Positions 55,011 through 62,384 of a stretch of 64,000 nt of DNA are shown here, in pieces. Location: NCBI GenBank assembly GCA_920105625.2, contig CAKKTE020000328.1, positions 2,170,001-2,234,000 on the forward strand, in the 5' to 3' direction. A program made the position numbers and the translations under genes. Below the pieces are notes generated by a model. That model made no database searches. It had not been told where the DNA came from and was given only the letters and a program-made list of their open reading frames with translations. This DNA comes from Clusia tigrina (taxonomy: Eukaryota; Arthropoda; Insecta; Diptera; Clusiidae). Numbering within the stretch: the stretch's first letter is position 1; every line of letters starts with the position of its first letter.

Positions 55011-55014
55011 CAAG
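55011..55014. other. target-site duplication, left copy (CAAG)
   Basis: The four bases before the left LTR are CAAG, identical to the four after the right LTR. The uninterrupted satellite reads AGTTACAAGCATTTG, with CAAG once. A 4-bp duplication fits Ty3/gypsy integrases, which make 4-6 bp duplications. Confidence 0.9.
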
Positions 55015-55348
55015 TGTAAAGACGACGTTCAACCAGAGCGAGGAGAACATACGTACCAATGCCAGGTGTCCGTTTCAATCAAAAGTCATAGAATTAATAG
55101 AATTAAAAAATAATTAAGAAGTTCATTTTATTTAAATATATAAGTACATATGTTTGTAGAGTGTTATTTAAATTTACAATACACCAGAGTCCCTTAGAGG
55201 AATTTCGATTCTTCACTTTCACTGCGCGTGCGTTGCTGTGTGTTCGATGGTTGACGAGAGACTGCCAGCTTATTTCCCTTTTTCACGTTCTCTCGTTTAT
55301 TCAACTCTGCCACCATCTGTGACAGAGCTCGCACGTTACAGGTTTACA
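55015..55348 (-). repeat. 3' LTR of the retrotransposon (334 bp)
   Basis: Gap-free match to the 5' LTR (331 of 334 identical). It begins only 20 nt after the terminal stop of the pol frame on the minus strand. LTRs are identical at the moment of insertion, so the three differences count mutations since then. It would supply the polyadenylation signal for the element's transcript. Confidence 0.95.
55127..55132 (-). terminator. candidate polyadenylation signal in the 3' LTR
   Basis: AATAAA on the minus strand, about 216 nt into the 3' LTR and directly after the TATA-like stretch. It is identical in the 5' LTR at 60146-60151. It is the only AATAAA I noticed in the LTR on the transcribed strand; the satellite beyond also carries AATAAA in most monomers on that strand. 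Confidence 0.35.
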
Positions 55349-55368
55349 GCTCGGCCGTTCCTGATGAT

Positions 55369-55944
55369 TTAGGCGACCTCGCCGACTATTTCGTCATTTT
55401 CATATTCAAATGGAGGCAGACAACACCATGGCTTTAGCTTATCCGTAGAATATACTGAAGAGTAGTGTCTTTGTTTACGATTTGATCCTGGAATGTCCTC
55501 AACTACGTAGCGGTCGTTACCTAGAATTTTTGTTACGGAAAATGGGCCCTTGTATCTCGGCTCCAATTTTCTTGATCCGCCCGTGCTAGTTGGTTCGTTT
55601 TCAACAAGAACAAGATCGCCGACTTCGTACGTACTAGGAGTCTTGTGTCTAGCATCATATTTTTGTTTGGCGTATTCGCGTTGACGTTTAATGTTGTCGA
55701 CTGCCTGTTCTCGTATTCGCTGAAGGTGCTCATCGTCGATTGTTGTGTCATTGTGTAGAGCCAAAACCACTTTGTTTTGAAGAATGTCGGGCGGCGTGAA
55801 TCCAAACAATAATTCATGTGGGGACTTCTTCGTCGTTTGATTTTTATTAGAATTCATTGACCACTGTATAACACGCAACTTTTCATCCCACCGTTTATCC
55901 TCGTTTGTAGACGGCAACAGCATGTTCAGGATAGTACGGTTTGC
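55369..55944 (-). pseudogene. integrase C-terminal part downstream of the TGA
   Basis: In the same frame as the upstream gag-pol. It continues for 191 codons after the stop to TAA at 55369-55371; its first in-frame ATG is at 55923, giving an open stretch of 184 residues. It contains the rest of the integrase: the end of the core (residues SPHELLFGFTP of the 184), a charged helical stretch (about 65-95), the YEVGDLVLV segment, and a GPY/F-type module RYKGPFSVTKIL (123-134) typical of Ty3/gypsy and retroviral integrases. No chromodomain follows, so chromatin targeting by that route is not expected. It would not be made without readthrough or re-initiation. The well-kept sequence shows the stop is recent. 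Confidence 0.85.
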
Positions 55945-58900
55945 TCACTCCACTTGCCCATTTGCTCTCGGTGTCCTAACAGCATTGAGTATATGTACAA
56001 TGTCGTTATCACGGCAGTATGCTTTGAAGTCATTCGAAGTGAATGCAGTGCCTCGATCGGAGATGATTCGTGTTGGGATACCAAAATAGCTACTGACGTC
56101 GTTCAATACTTCGATGACAAGCTTTGTAGCCGTGCTTCTAACAGGTCTTATTATGACGTACTTTGTAAAGGAGTCGACCATGACGAGCAGGTGTTCGTTT
56201 CTTTTCACACTCCTAGGAAAGGGTCCCAAATGGTCCAAGTGCACGGTATGAAATGGTATTGGCTCGCACTCTCCATAATGGTACTCACCCTCTTGTTGTC
56301 CACCTTGATGTTTATTGTACGCGCATTGAACACACGATTTTACGTAGGATTTGACGAAGTTGCGCATTCGTGAAAACCAGAAATTTTTCTGCAACCGTTC
56401 AATGGTCTTGTGAACACCAATATGGCCAACGCTATCATGATGGTCTTGAACCATCTTCCAACGAAGTGGCTTAGGAACGACCCACAGTAAACCGCCGTTT
56501 GCCTTGCGGAATAACCGCTGTTTTTCTACGACGTATTCTTTTCTACAATCTTTGTCACCATTGTTGATCAAATCGACGATTTTCTTAAGTTCACCATCCT
56601 GCATCTGCATAGCAAACAGCCAATCTCCTTCATCAATTACTACCTTCATGATTTTCATGGACGCTGTGTCCACGTCCTGATGGTTTTCAGTTGGAGCTCG
56701 ACTTAAAGCGTCAACATGCTCCATACGATTACCTTTTCGATGTTCTAGGACGATATCAAAATCTTGCACCTTTAACCACCAACGGGCTATTCTAGGAATC
56801 AAATCTCGCTTTTCCATTACAGCAGTAATTGCGCTGCAGTCCGTTACAACTTTGATGCATTTCCCATATATATAGTATCGAAACCGTTCTAAGCTTTCGA
56901 CGACAGCTAAGGTTTCCAGCTCGTAGCTGTGAAAAATTTGCTCTGAAGAGCTCGTGGCACGGCTGTAGTACGCTATCGGTTTAAGATCGTTCCCTTCTCG
57001 CTGTAACAATACGCCTGCTAAGCCCACTGAACTGGCATCAGTGTGTAGTTCGTGCTCAGCATCAACTCGATAAGCCGCAATTATGGGATGTGATGTTAAT
57101 GCTTGCTTTAATTTGTTGAATGCTTGCTGCTGATAATCGGTCCACTCGAATTTTGATTCTTTTCGCAATAGCTTCCGTAAAGGTTCCGATATAATAGCAA
57201 AGCCAGGTACGAACTTGCGGAAATAGCTGCCAAGTCCTAAAAATCGTCTAACGTCAGTTACATTCGTCGGCGTCTGAAACTCAGATATCGCTGCTATCTT
57301 GACTTCTCCTGGACTTATGCCTTCGCTGTGTAATTCATGGCCGAGAAACTGCACCGTCTTTTTGAGAAAGTCGCATTTTCTTATATTGAGCGTTATGTTC
57401 AATTTTCGGAGCACGTTTAAGATTCGTTCCAGCTTCTCGAACATTTCCGGTACAGTTTCGCTGCCTACCAAGATGTCGTCCATATAATGGCACATGTCGC
57501 CAGGCCGTATTTCATTCTTAACATATGCCATCAAACGTTGAAATACGGCTGGTGCATTCTCTAGACCAAAGGGCATACAGTTAAACTCATATAGCCCGTC
57601 TGGTGTGATAAAAGCTGTATATTTGCGACTATCGGCCTCAATCGGAATTTGATAGTACCCGCTGTTTAAATCCAAAACGCTAAAAAGTCGATGTTTCAAA
57701 ACCTCGTGGAGACGTTCTTCAATATTCGGCGTCGGAAACATTTCCTTCGCAGTAAAACGATTGAGTCGTCTATAGTCAACACAAAGTCTGTCGCCTCCGT
57801 CCTTCTTTTTCACCAGTATTATCGGGCTTGCATATTCGGAGCGTGATTCTGATATAACACCGTTATCCAGCAACTCGCTAATCATCTCCGCCACTACTGC
57901 TTTCTTTGGTTCAGGAATACGGTAAGGTCTTTGCGCCACTGGTTCTTCCGTTGTTAATTTTATCCGCATTTCCAAAACATTCGTCCGTCCGATTTCGCCA
58001 ATATCGTTGGCAAAAACTTCGTTGAAATCGTTCAGAATACTTATCAGACTCTTTCGAGTGTCATTATCTTCGATACCGCACCGAATCTGGGTTTCGTCAA
58101 TACGTTTCACCACACGAACATTCGCCTTTTCGAAATTTACCGTACCGTCGCCAACAACCGCACGAATCTTGTTGTCCGTAAAAATGTTACTTCCGAGAAA
58201 TATATCCGACATTACTTCATCGTCGGCTATAATGTACAAGGTAAGAGTAAGGTCTATACCGTCCATATTCACATTCGCGATTATTTTCTCATTAAGTTCA
58301 CATGTACCGCCACATATGCCGTTTATACGCATTGAACACGATTGTATCTGACCGATTTCACCAGCAATGGAACGACGTACCATGCTGATCTCACTACCGG
58401 TGTCAAGAAATGCACTATAGGCTTTGCCATTTATGTTCACAATTTTAACATCGGCCCCTCGCGACTCACATTTCGTTGCCAATTTCACCGTTCTCCCGCA
58501 ATTTTGTGGGTCGTTTCGTGCATGTACTTTATTACAATCTCTGCACCGCTGACGTTTTTGCGGCTCAGTACATTTGCTGGAAATATGTCCAACACCACCA
58601 CAATTGTAGCACACGATTTGTTTCGGCTTTTCTATTTTCCCGTGTTCTCCGGTTTGTTCTTTACTAGAAATATTGTCTTTCCGTATTGGTCGATCTCCCG
58701 CACTTGTTTTTATATTCGACAAATAATTCTCGAGTGTTTCGCGCATCTCTTTCATCGTATTAAAACGCATTGCCGCTATCGCAACCTGCAACTCACGGTA
58801 TTTTAAACCATCTCGCGTATATCTTACAACCGACGTTTCGTCTAACTTGTATCGTTTTCCGAGTGCACTCATTCTGAAGCAATAATCGATTACCTTTTCG

Positions 58901-59610
58901 CTGTGTTGTCTGAAGGCACTGCACATTTTATAGTGTATCTCTGCTGCATCAAGCTTACAACCAAATTCTGATTGCAAAGCATTCGAAAAGTCAGACCATG
59001 TCTCGTAAATGTCTGTTGATGCATCCAACCACATTTTTGATGCACCCCTGAGTCTACCATACACAGCCAAGAGAACACTCTTATCGTCCCAACCGTAAGC
59101 GCTTATTGACTTGTCAACCCGATCCACGAATTGTTGGACGGACAACAGAGCATCCTTTGACGGGTCGTACTCTGGTATTGTATCCGCAATTTCTTTAACG
59201 TTGTAAGTACGTACAACCATATTTTCAGACAAACTTGCCGCTGTTTGGCCCGGTCTCGTCGTTTGTTGTTCCCTATTCTCACCAGGTATACCTGCACGAT
59301 TATTATTCGTTTGTAACAAATTCATCATCCCCTGCATCATTTCTCGTAACTCATCAATCTGTTGCTGCATTATTTGGTTCTCGTTTGCGCCTTTAATTTC
59401 GTTTACACTCATAGCGTCGTGTTCGCCTGCGTCCTCAAACTCGTCCTCTGAAGAAATCACTTTCGAGTCAATTTGCTCTTCAACAAGTTCGTCACTCCCA
59501 ATTGCTTCTACCAACCGTTGTACTAATGTTGCTCTCACACCCGTTGTAGCTAAACCAAGCCGTCGAAGTTTCTCCTTAACACGCTCTGTACGTAAAGTTG
59601 AAATTAACAT
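55945..59610 (-). CDS. gag-pol: Gag-protease-RT-RNase H-integrase (to the premature stop)
   Basis: Encodes 1221 residues. I chose ATG at 59610 because the upstream in-frame opening at 59625 is GTG and no earlier ATG exists before an in-frame stop at 59656-59658. Domains seen: SAP-like helix-turn-helix motif (about 8-38); acidic, Gln/Met-rich linker (45-100); Gag capsid-like region (about 135-300); CCHC zinc knuckle CX2CX4HX4C (334-347); a degenerate second Cys/His cluster (356-371); aspartic protease with DTGS (Asp403); reverse transcriptase with VLDLNSGYYQ (Asp647), MPFGLENAP and YMDD (709-712); RNase H with HTDAS (Asp858), a Glu near 899, VTD (Asp924) and HVDALSR (Asp967); integrase HHCC zinc finger (His1057/1058, His1063, Cys1093, Cys1096) and catalytic core Asp1126, Asp1185, Glu1221 (DD35E). 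The product ends on that glutamate. Gag packages RNA, protease matures the polyprotein, RT/RNase H copy it, and integrase inserts it. Confidence 0.92.
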   Translation of the reverse strand: MLISTLRTERVKEKLRRLGLATTGVRATLVQRLVEAIGSDELVEEQIDSKVISSEDEFEDAGEHDAMSVNEIKGANENQIMQQQIDELREMMQGMMNLLQTNNNRAGIPGENREQQTTRPGQTAASLSENMVVRTYNVKEIADTIPEYDPSKDALLSVQQFVDRVDKSISAYGWDDKSVLLAVYGRLRGASKMWLDASTDIYETWSDFSNALQSEFGCKLDAAEIHYKMCSAFRQHSEKVIDYCFRMSALGKRYKLDETSVVRYTRDGLKYRELQVAIAAMRFNTMKEMRETLENYLSNIKTSAGDRPIRKDNISSKEQTGEHGKIEKPKQIVCYNCGGVGHISSKCTEPQKRQRCRDCNKVHARNDPQNCGRTVKLATKCESRGADVKIVNINGKAYSAFLDTGSEISMVRRSIAGEIGQIQSCSMRINGICGGTCELNEKIIANVNMDGIDLTLTLYIIADDEVMSDIFLGSNIFTDNKIRAVVGDGTVNFEKANVRVVKRIDETQIRCGIEDNDTRKSLISILNDFNEVFANDIGEIGRTNVLEMRIKLTTEEPVAQRPYRIPEPKKAVVAEMISELLDNGVISESRSEYASPIILVKKKDGGDRLCVDYRRLNRFTAKEMFPTPNIEERLHEVLKHRLFSVLDLNSGYYQIPIEADSRKYTAFITPDGLYEFNCMPFGLENAPAVFQRLMAYVKNEIRPGDMCHYMDDILVGSETVPEMFEKLERILNVLRKLNITLNIRKCDFLKKTVQFLGHELHSEGISPGEVKIAAISEFQTPTNVTDVRRFLGLGSYFRKFVPGFAIISEPLRKLLRKESKFEWTDYQQQAFNKLKQALTSHPIIAAYRVDAEHELHTDASSVGLAGVLLQREGNDLKPIAYYSRATSSSEQIFHSYELETLAVVESLERFRYYIYGKCIKVVTDCSAITAVMEKRDLIPRIARWWLKVQDFDIVLEHRKGNRMEHVDALSRAPTENHQDVDTASMKIMKVVIDEGDWLFAMQMQDGELKKIVDLINNGDKDCRKEYVVEKQRLFRKANGGLLWVVPKPLRWKMVQDHHDSVGHIGVHKTIERLQKNFWFSRMRNFVKSYVKSCVQCAYNKHQGGQQEGEYHYGECEPIPFHTVHLDHLGPFPRSVKRNEHLLVMVDSFTKYVIIRPVRSTATKLVIEVLNDVSSYFGIPTRIISDRGTAFTSNDFKAYCRDNDIVHILNAVRTPRANGQVE

Positions 59611-59840
59611 TTGTTTTCGTAACACAAACAGTTCGCCGTTTTTTAATGTCTCTTTTTATGTGTGTGTGTTTTTTTTTTTTCATTTTATGCATAGACAAAC
59701 AAACACAAAAAAAAATCTTCGCTGCTCGTCAAGCCTGCGCCACCGTTTTCTATTCTTCCTTAGGTTGCAAAAATGCTTTTCGTTTTTCTTTCCCGATCGT
59801 ATAATTTCGTTTATTTCGTCAGCCGTTAATTTTTTTGTTT

Positions 59841-59861
59841 GTGTGTGACGTAATCACACAC
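59841..59861 (-). other. perfect hairpin in the leader
   Basis: GTGTGTG (59841-59847), a 7-nt loop ACGTAAT and CACACAC (59855-59861) form a perfect inverted repeat. In the element's RNA it would fold as a short stem-loop in the leader, where packaging or dimerisation signals are usually found; that role is speculative. The loop region contains the TGACGTAA motif also found at 59909. Confidence 0.45.
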
Positions 59862-59919
59862 ATACGTTCCACGTTATTATTTTCGTTATCGTAATTCCGT
59901 TTAGCCCGTGACGTAATCA
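59845..59919 (-). promoter_or_regulatory. two copies of a TGACGTAATCA motif in the leader
   Basis: GTGACGTAATCA occurs perfectly at 59845-59856 and 59908-59919, 63 bp apart. TGACGTAA resembles CREB/ATF and PAR-bZIP half-sites, so a role as a downstream enhancer is conceivable. Only the repeat is seen directly; binding is a guess. Confidence 0.3.
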
Positions 59920-60014
59920 AACACAAACCGGTCGTACTCACTCGCGCCTGATTTTTTTTTTTTTTCTTTCGCATTCACACACTTTGTTCTCCTCCGTTTT
60001 CCCCTCCACGCGAT

Positions 60015-60033
60015 TTCGATCCCACTTCTGAGT
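60015..60033 (-). other. candidate primer-binding site, tRNA-Leu-like
   Basis: Reading the minus strand from the end of the 5' LTR gives ACTCAGAAGTGGGATCGAA. The plus-strand core ATCCCACTTCTGA (60019-60031) equals, from memory, the T-stem/acceptor 3' part of animal tRNA-Leu (about ATCCCACTTCTGACA before CCA). The match starts 2 nt inside the LTR boundary and does not include a complement of the terminal CCA, which is unusual. mdg3-type elements are reported to use tRNA-Leu, which fits. The tRNA comparison is from memory. Confidence 0.55.
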
Positions 60034-60367
60034 TGTAAAGACGACGTTCAACCAGAGCGAGGAGAACATACGTACCAATGCCAGGTGTCCGTTTCAATCA
60101 AAAGTCATAGAATTAATAGAATTAAAAAATAATTAAGAAGTTCATTTTATTTAAATATATAAGTACATATGTTTGTAGAGTGTTATTTAAATTTACAATA
60201 CACCAGAGTCCCTTAGAGGAATTTCGATTCTTCACTTTCACTGCGCGTGCGTTGCTGTGTGTTCGATGGTTGACGAGAGACTGCCAACTTAATTCCCTTT
60301 TTCACGTTCTCTCGTTTATTCAACTCTGCCACCATCTGTGACAGAGCTCGCACGTTGCAGGTTTACA
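60034..60367 (-). repeat. 5' LTR of the retrotransposon (334 bp)
   Basis: On the plus strand it starts TGTAAAGACGACG and ends GCAGGTTTACA; the ends are therefore TGTAAA...TTTACA on both strands, with the canonical TG...CA. It aligns without gaps to 55015-55348 with three substitutions (plus-strand 60287 A for G, 60292 A for T, 60357 G for A). Being upstream of the minus-strand frame, it should contain the promoter. Confidence 0.95.
60150..60161 (-). promoter_or_regulatory. candidate TATA-like element in the 5' LTR
   Basis: On the minus strand it reads TATATATTTAAA, about 206 nt into the 334-bp LTR, leaving about 115 nt for R and U5. Many insect Ty3/gypsy LTRs rely on an initiator instead, and this AT-rich stretch may be coincidental. 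Confidence 0.3.
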
Positions 60368-60371
60368 CAAG
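60368..60371. other. target-site duplication, right copy (CAAG)
   Basis: CAAG immediately follows the right LTR and continues as CATTTGTATG, the normal satellite sequence, so the array was cut inside TTACAAG/CATTTG. The duplication is perfect, so no rearrangement has occurred since insertion. Confidence 0.9.
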
Positions 60372-62384
60372 CATTTGTATGTTGCAAACTTTGATAGGTG
60401 TAGGACGTACCGTATACAAGTAAGGGCCATTTGAAGTTTTATCAGTGTTTGATTTGGGACTCAAGGGTAGCATTTCTTGAGCGATAACTTAAATTGACAA
60501 GTGACTCGAGTACTTTATTGTTACAAAATTTTAAGGTTTTATGACGCTCCAGTAAAAAGTTACAAGCATTTGTATGTTGCAAACTTTGATAGGTGTAGGA
60601 CGTACCGTATATATGTTAGGGCCATTTGAAGTTCTATCAGTGTTTGATTTGGGACTCAAGGGTAGCATAGCTTTAAGCGATGGCTTAAATTGACAAGAGG
60701 CTCGAGTACTTTATTGTTACAAAATTTCAAGGTTTTATGACGCTCCAGTAAAAAGTTACATTTGTATGTTGCAAACTTTGATAGGTGTAGGACGTACCGC
60801 ATAGAAGTAAGGGCCATTAGAAGTTTTATCAGTGTTTGATTTGGGACTCAAGGGTAGCATTGCTTTGAGCGATAACTTAAATTGACAAGAGACTCGAGTA
60901 CTTTATTGTTACAAAATTTGAAGGTTTTATGACGATCCAGTAAAAAGTTACAAGCATTTGTATGTTGCAAACTTTGATAGGTGTAGGACGTACTGTATAG
61001 AAGTAAGTGCCATTTGAAGTTTTATCAGTGTTTGAGTTGGGACTCAAGGGTGGCATAGTTTTGAGCGATAACTTAAATTGACAAGAGGCTTGAGTACTTT
61101 ATTGTTACAAAATTTGAAGGTTTTATGACGCTCCAGTAAAAAGTTACAAGCATTTGTATGAGGCAAACTTTGATAGGTGTAGGACGTACCGTATAGAAGT
61201 TAGGGCCATTTGAAGTTTTATCAGTGTTTGATTTGGGACTCAAGGGTAGCATAGCTTTGAGTGATAGCTTAAATTGACAAGAGGCTCGAGTAATTTATTG
61301 TTACAAAATTTCAAGGTTTTATGACGCTCCAGTGAAAAGTTACAAGCATTTGTATATTGCAAACATTGATAGGTGTAGGACGTACCGTATAGAAGTTAGG
61401 GCCATTTGAAGTTTTATCAGTGTTTGATTTGGGACTCAAGGGTAGCATAGCTTTGAGCGATCATTTAAATTGACAAGATGCTCGAGTACTTTATTGTTAC
61501 AAAATTTCAAGGTTTTATGACGCTCCAGTAAAAAGTTACAAGCATTTGTATGTTGCAAACTTTGATAGGTGTAGGACGTACCGTATAGAAATTAGGGCCA
61601 TTTGAAGTTTTCTCAGTGTTTGATTTGGGATTCAAGGGTAGCATAGCTTTGAGCGATAGCTTAAATTGACAAGAGGCTCGAATACTTTATTGTTACAAAA
61701 TTTCAAGGTTTTATGATGCTCCAGTAAAAAGTTACAAGAATTTGTATATTGCAAACTTTGATAGGTGTAGGACGTACCGTATAGAAGTTAGGGCCATTTG
61801 AAGTTTTATCAGTGTTTGATTTGGGACTCAAGGGTAGCATAGCTTTGAGCGATAACTTAAATTGACAAGATGCTCGAGTACTTTACTGTTAAAAAATTTC
61901 AAGGTTTTATGACGCTCCAGTAAAAAGTTACAAGCATTTGTATGTTGCAAACTTTGATAGGTGTAGGACGTACCGTATAGAAGTTAGGACCATTTGAAGT
62001 TTTCTCAGTGTTTGATTTTGGGACTCAAGGGTAGCATAGCTTTGAGCGATAGCTGAAATTGACAAGAGGCTCAAGTACTTTATTGTTACAAAATTTCAAG
62101 GCATTATGACGCTCCAGTAACAAGTTACAAGCATTTGTATGTTGCAAACTTTGATAGGTGTAGGACGTACCGTATAGAAGTTAGGGCCATTTGAAGTTTT
62201 ATCAGTGTTTGATTTGGGACTCAAGGGTGCCATAGCTTTGAGCGATGGCTTAAATTGACAAGAGGCTCGAGTATTTTATTGTTACAAAATTTCAAGGTTT
62301 TATGACGCTCCAGTAAAAAGTTACAAGCATTTGTATGTTGCAAACTTTGATAGGTGTAGGACGTACCGTATAGAAGTAAGGGCC

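Larger units (their letters stand above)
1..55014 (+). repeat. 196-bp satellite array, left block (about 281 monomers)
   Basis: The whole stretch is a head-to-tail array of one monomer. The landmark GAGGCTCGAG recurs at 179, 375 and (as GAGGCTCAAG) 571, giving a period of exactly 196 bp. A typical monomer has about 73 G+C in 196 bases (37%). Most monomers carry CTCGAG followed directly by TACTTTATTG, then GACGCTCCAG, TAGGTGTAGGACGTACC and GACTCAAGGGTAGCATAG. Variants differ at recurrent sites: GCATTT/GCAATT/GCGTTT, TATGTTG/TATATTG/TATTTTG, GGGTAGC/GGGCGCC/GGTTGCC and GATAGC/GATAAC/GATGGC/GATCGC. A few monomers are 195 or 197 bp. No monomer is inverted. The unit length is not a multiple of three and no reading frame persists, so it is non-coding. 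The length is close to a nucleosome repeat, as is common for centromeric and pericentromeric satellites; that location is inferred. I do not recognise the family. Confidence 0.97.
52351..55014 (+). repeat. degenerate satellite zone with truncated monomers, left of the insertion
   Basis: About 13.5 monomers. Two are truncated. At 53833-53850 the sequence jumps from GATAGCTT to GCTCCAG, a net loss of about 52 bp. At 54210 TTTATT joins GCTCCAG, a loss of 26 bp. The stretch 53072-53180 is an uninterrupted counterpart of the monomer split by the retrotransposon: it reads AGTCAAAAGTTACAAGCATTTG straight through, and it serves as a local empty-site reference. Confidence 0.85.
55369..59610 (-). pseudogene. 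gag-pol: Gag-Pol polyprotein frame with one in-frame TGA
   Basis: Taken as one unit, the minus-strand frame runs 4242 nt from ATG at 59610 to TAA at 55369, with a single internal stop, the TGA at 55945-55947. The reading frame is the same on both sides; there is no frameshift. A TGA here fits a CGA-to-TGA change at a CpG, the commonest transition in methylated or deaminated DNA; that origin is an inference. Gag and Pol share one frame with no programmed frameshift site between them. The frame fills the element, leaving only 20 nt before the 3' LTR. The TGA could also be natural stop readthrough rather than damage, but its position inside integrase makes a disabling mutation more likely. Confidence 0.85.
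59611..60033 (-). other. untranslated leader of the retrotransposon
   Basis: The 423 nt between the 5' LTR and the chosen start codon have no coding signal. On the plus strand they are pyrimidine-rich with T-runs at about 59669-59680 and 59951-59965, so the RNA is purine- and A-rich. This is where primer binding and RNA packaging signals sit in such elements. A 7-bp-arm hairpin and a 12-bp direct repeat are described separately. Confidence 0.8.
55015..60367 (-). mobile_element. Ty3/gypsy-type LTR retrotransposon, near-intact, no env
   Basis: A complete 5353-bp element in minus orientation: 5' LTR (60034-60367), leader with primer site, a single Gag-Pol frame (59610 down to 55369) and 3' LTR (55015-55348). 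The domain order protease, reverse transcriptase, RNase H, integrase is the Ty3/gypsy order, since copia elements have integrase before RT. RT/RNase H signatures such as ELHTDASS and YFRKFVPGF, together with the tRNA-Leu-like primer site, suggest the Micropia/mdg3 branch; that placement is from memory and tentative. The LTRs differ at 3 of 334 positions, so the insertion is young. One in-frame TGA in integrase probably makes this copy non-autonomous. No third reading frame or envelope gene lies between pol and the 3' LTR. No clear polypurine tract precedes the 3' LTR; the 20 nt before it are only partly purine. Confidence 0.95.

Noticed and set aside
1..55014. CRISPR-like array, because of regularly spaced repeats
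   Set aside because: The entire 196 bp repeats with no unique spacers; the length and the eukaryotic retroelement exclude a CRISPR array.
1..55014. Hammerhead ribozyme in the satellite, as found in some animal satellites
   Set aside because: Some minus-strand variants contain CTGATGA (where the plus strand reads TTTCATCAG), but most have CTGATAA, and no properly placed GAAA core with flanking stems was found.
1..55014. CENP-B box in the monomer
   Set aside because: No match to the TTCG....A..CGGG pattern was seen on either strand in the typical monomer.
55349..55368. Polypurine tract before the 3' LTR
   Set aside because: On the minus strand these 20 nt contain only short mixed purine runs (such as AGGAACGG) broken by pyrimidines, so I did not annotate a PPT.
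55349..55944. Envelope-like gene after pol
   Set aside because: The segment is in the pol frame and carries the integrase GPY/F module; no signal peptide or membrane segment and no further frame before the LTR.
55954..56373. Plus-strand open frame of 139 codons, and others at 57299, 58007 and 58342
   Set aside because: They lie antisense to the gag-pol frame, which has clear domain motifs; they are shadows.
59611..59625. Start of gag-pol at 59625
   Set aside because: That codon is GTG on the minus strand. In a eukaryotic element the first in-frame ATG, at 59610, is the better start.
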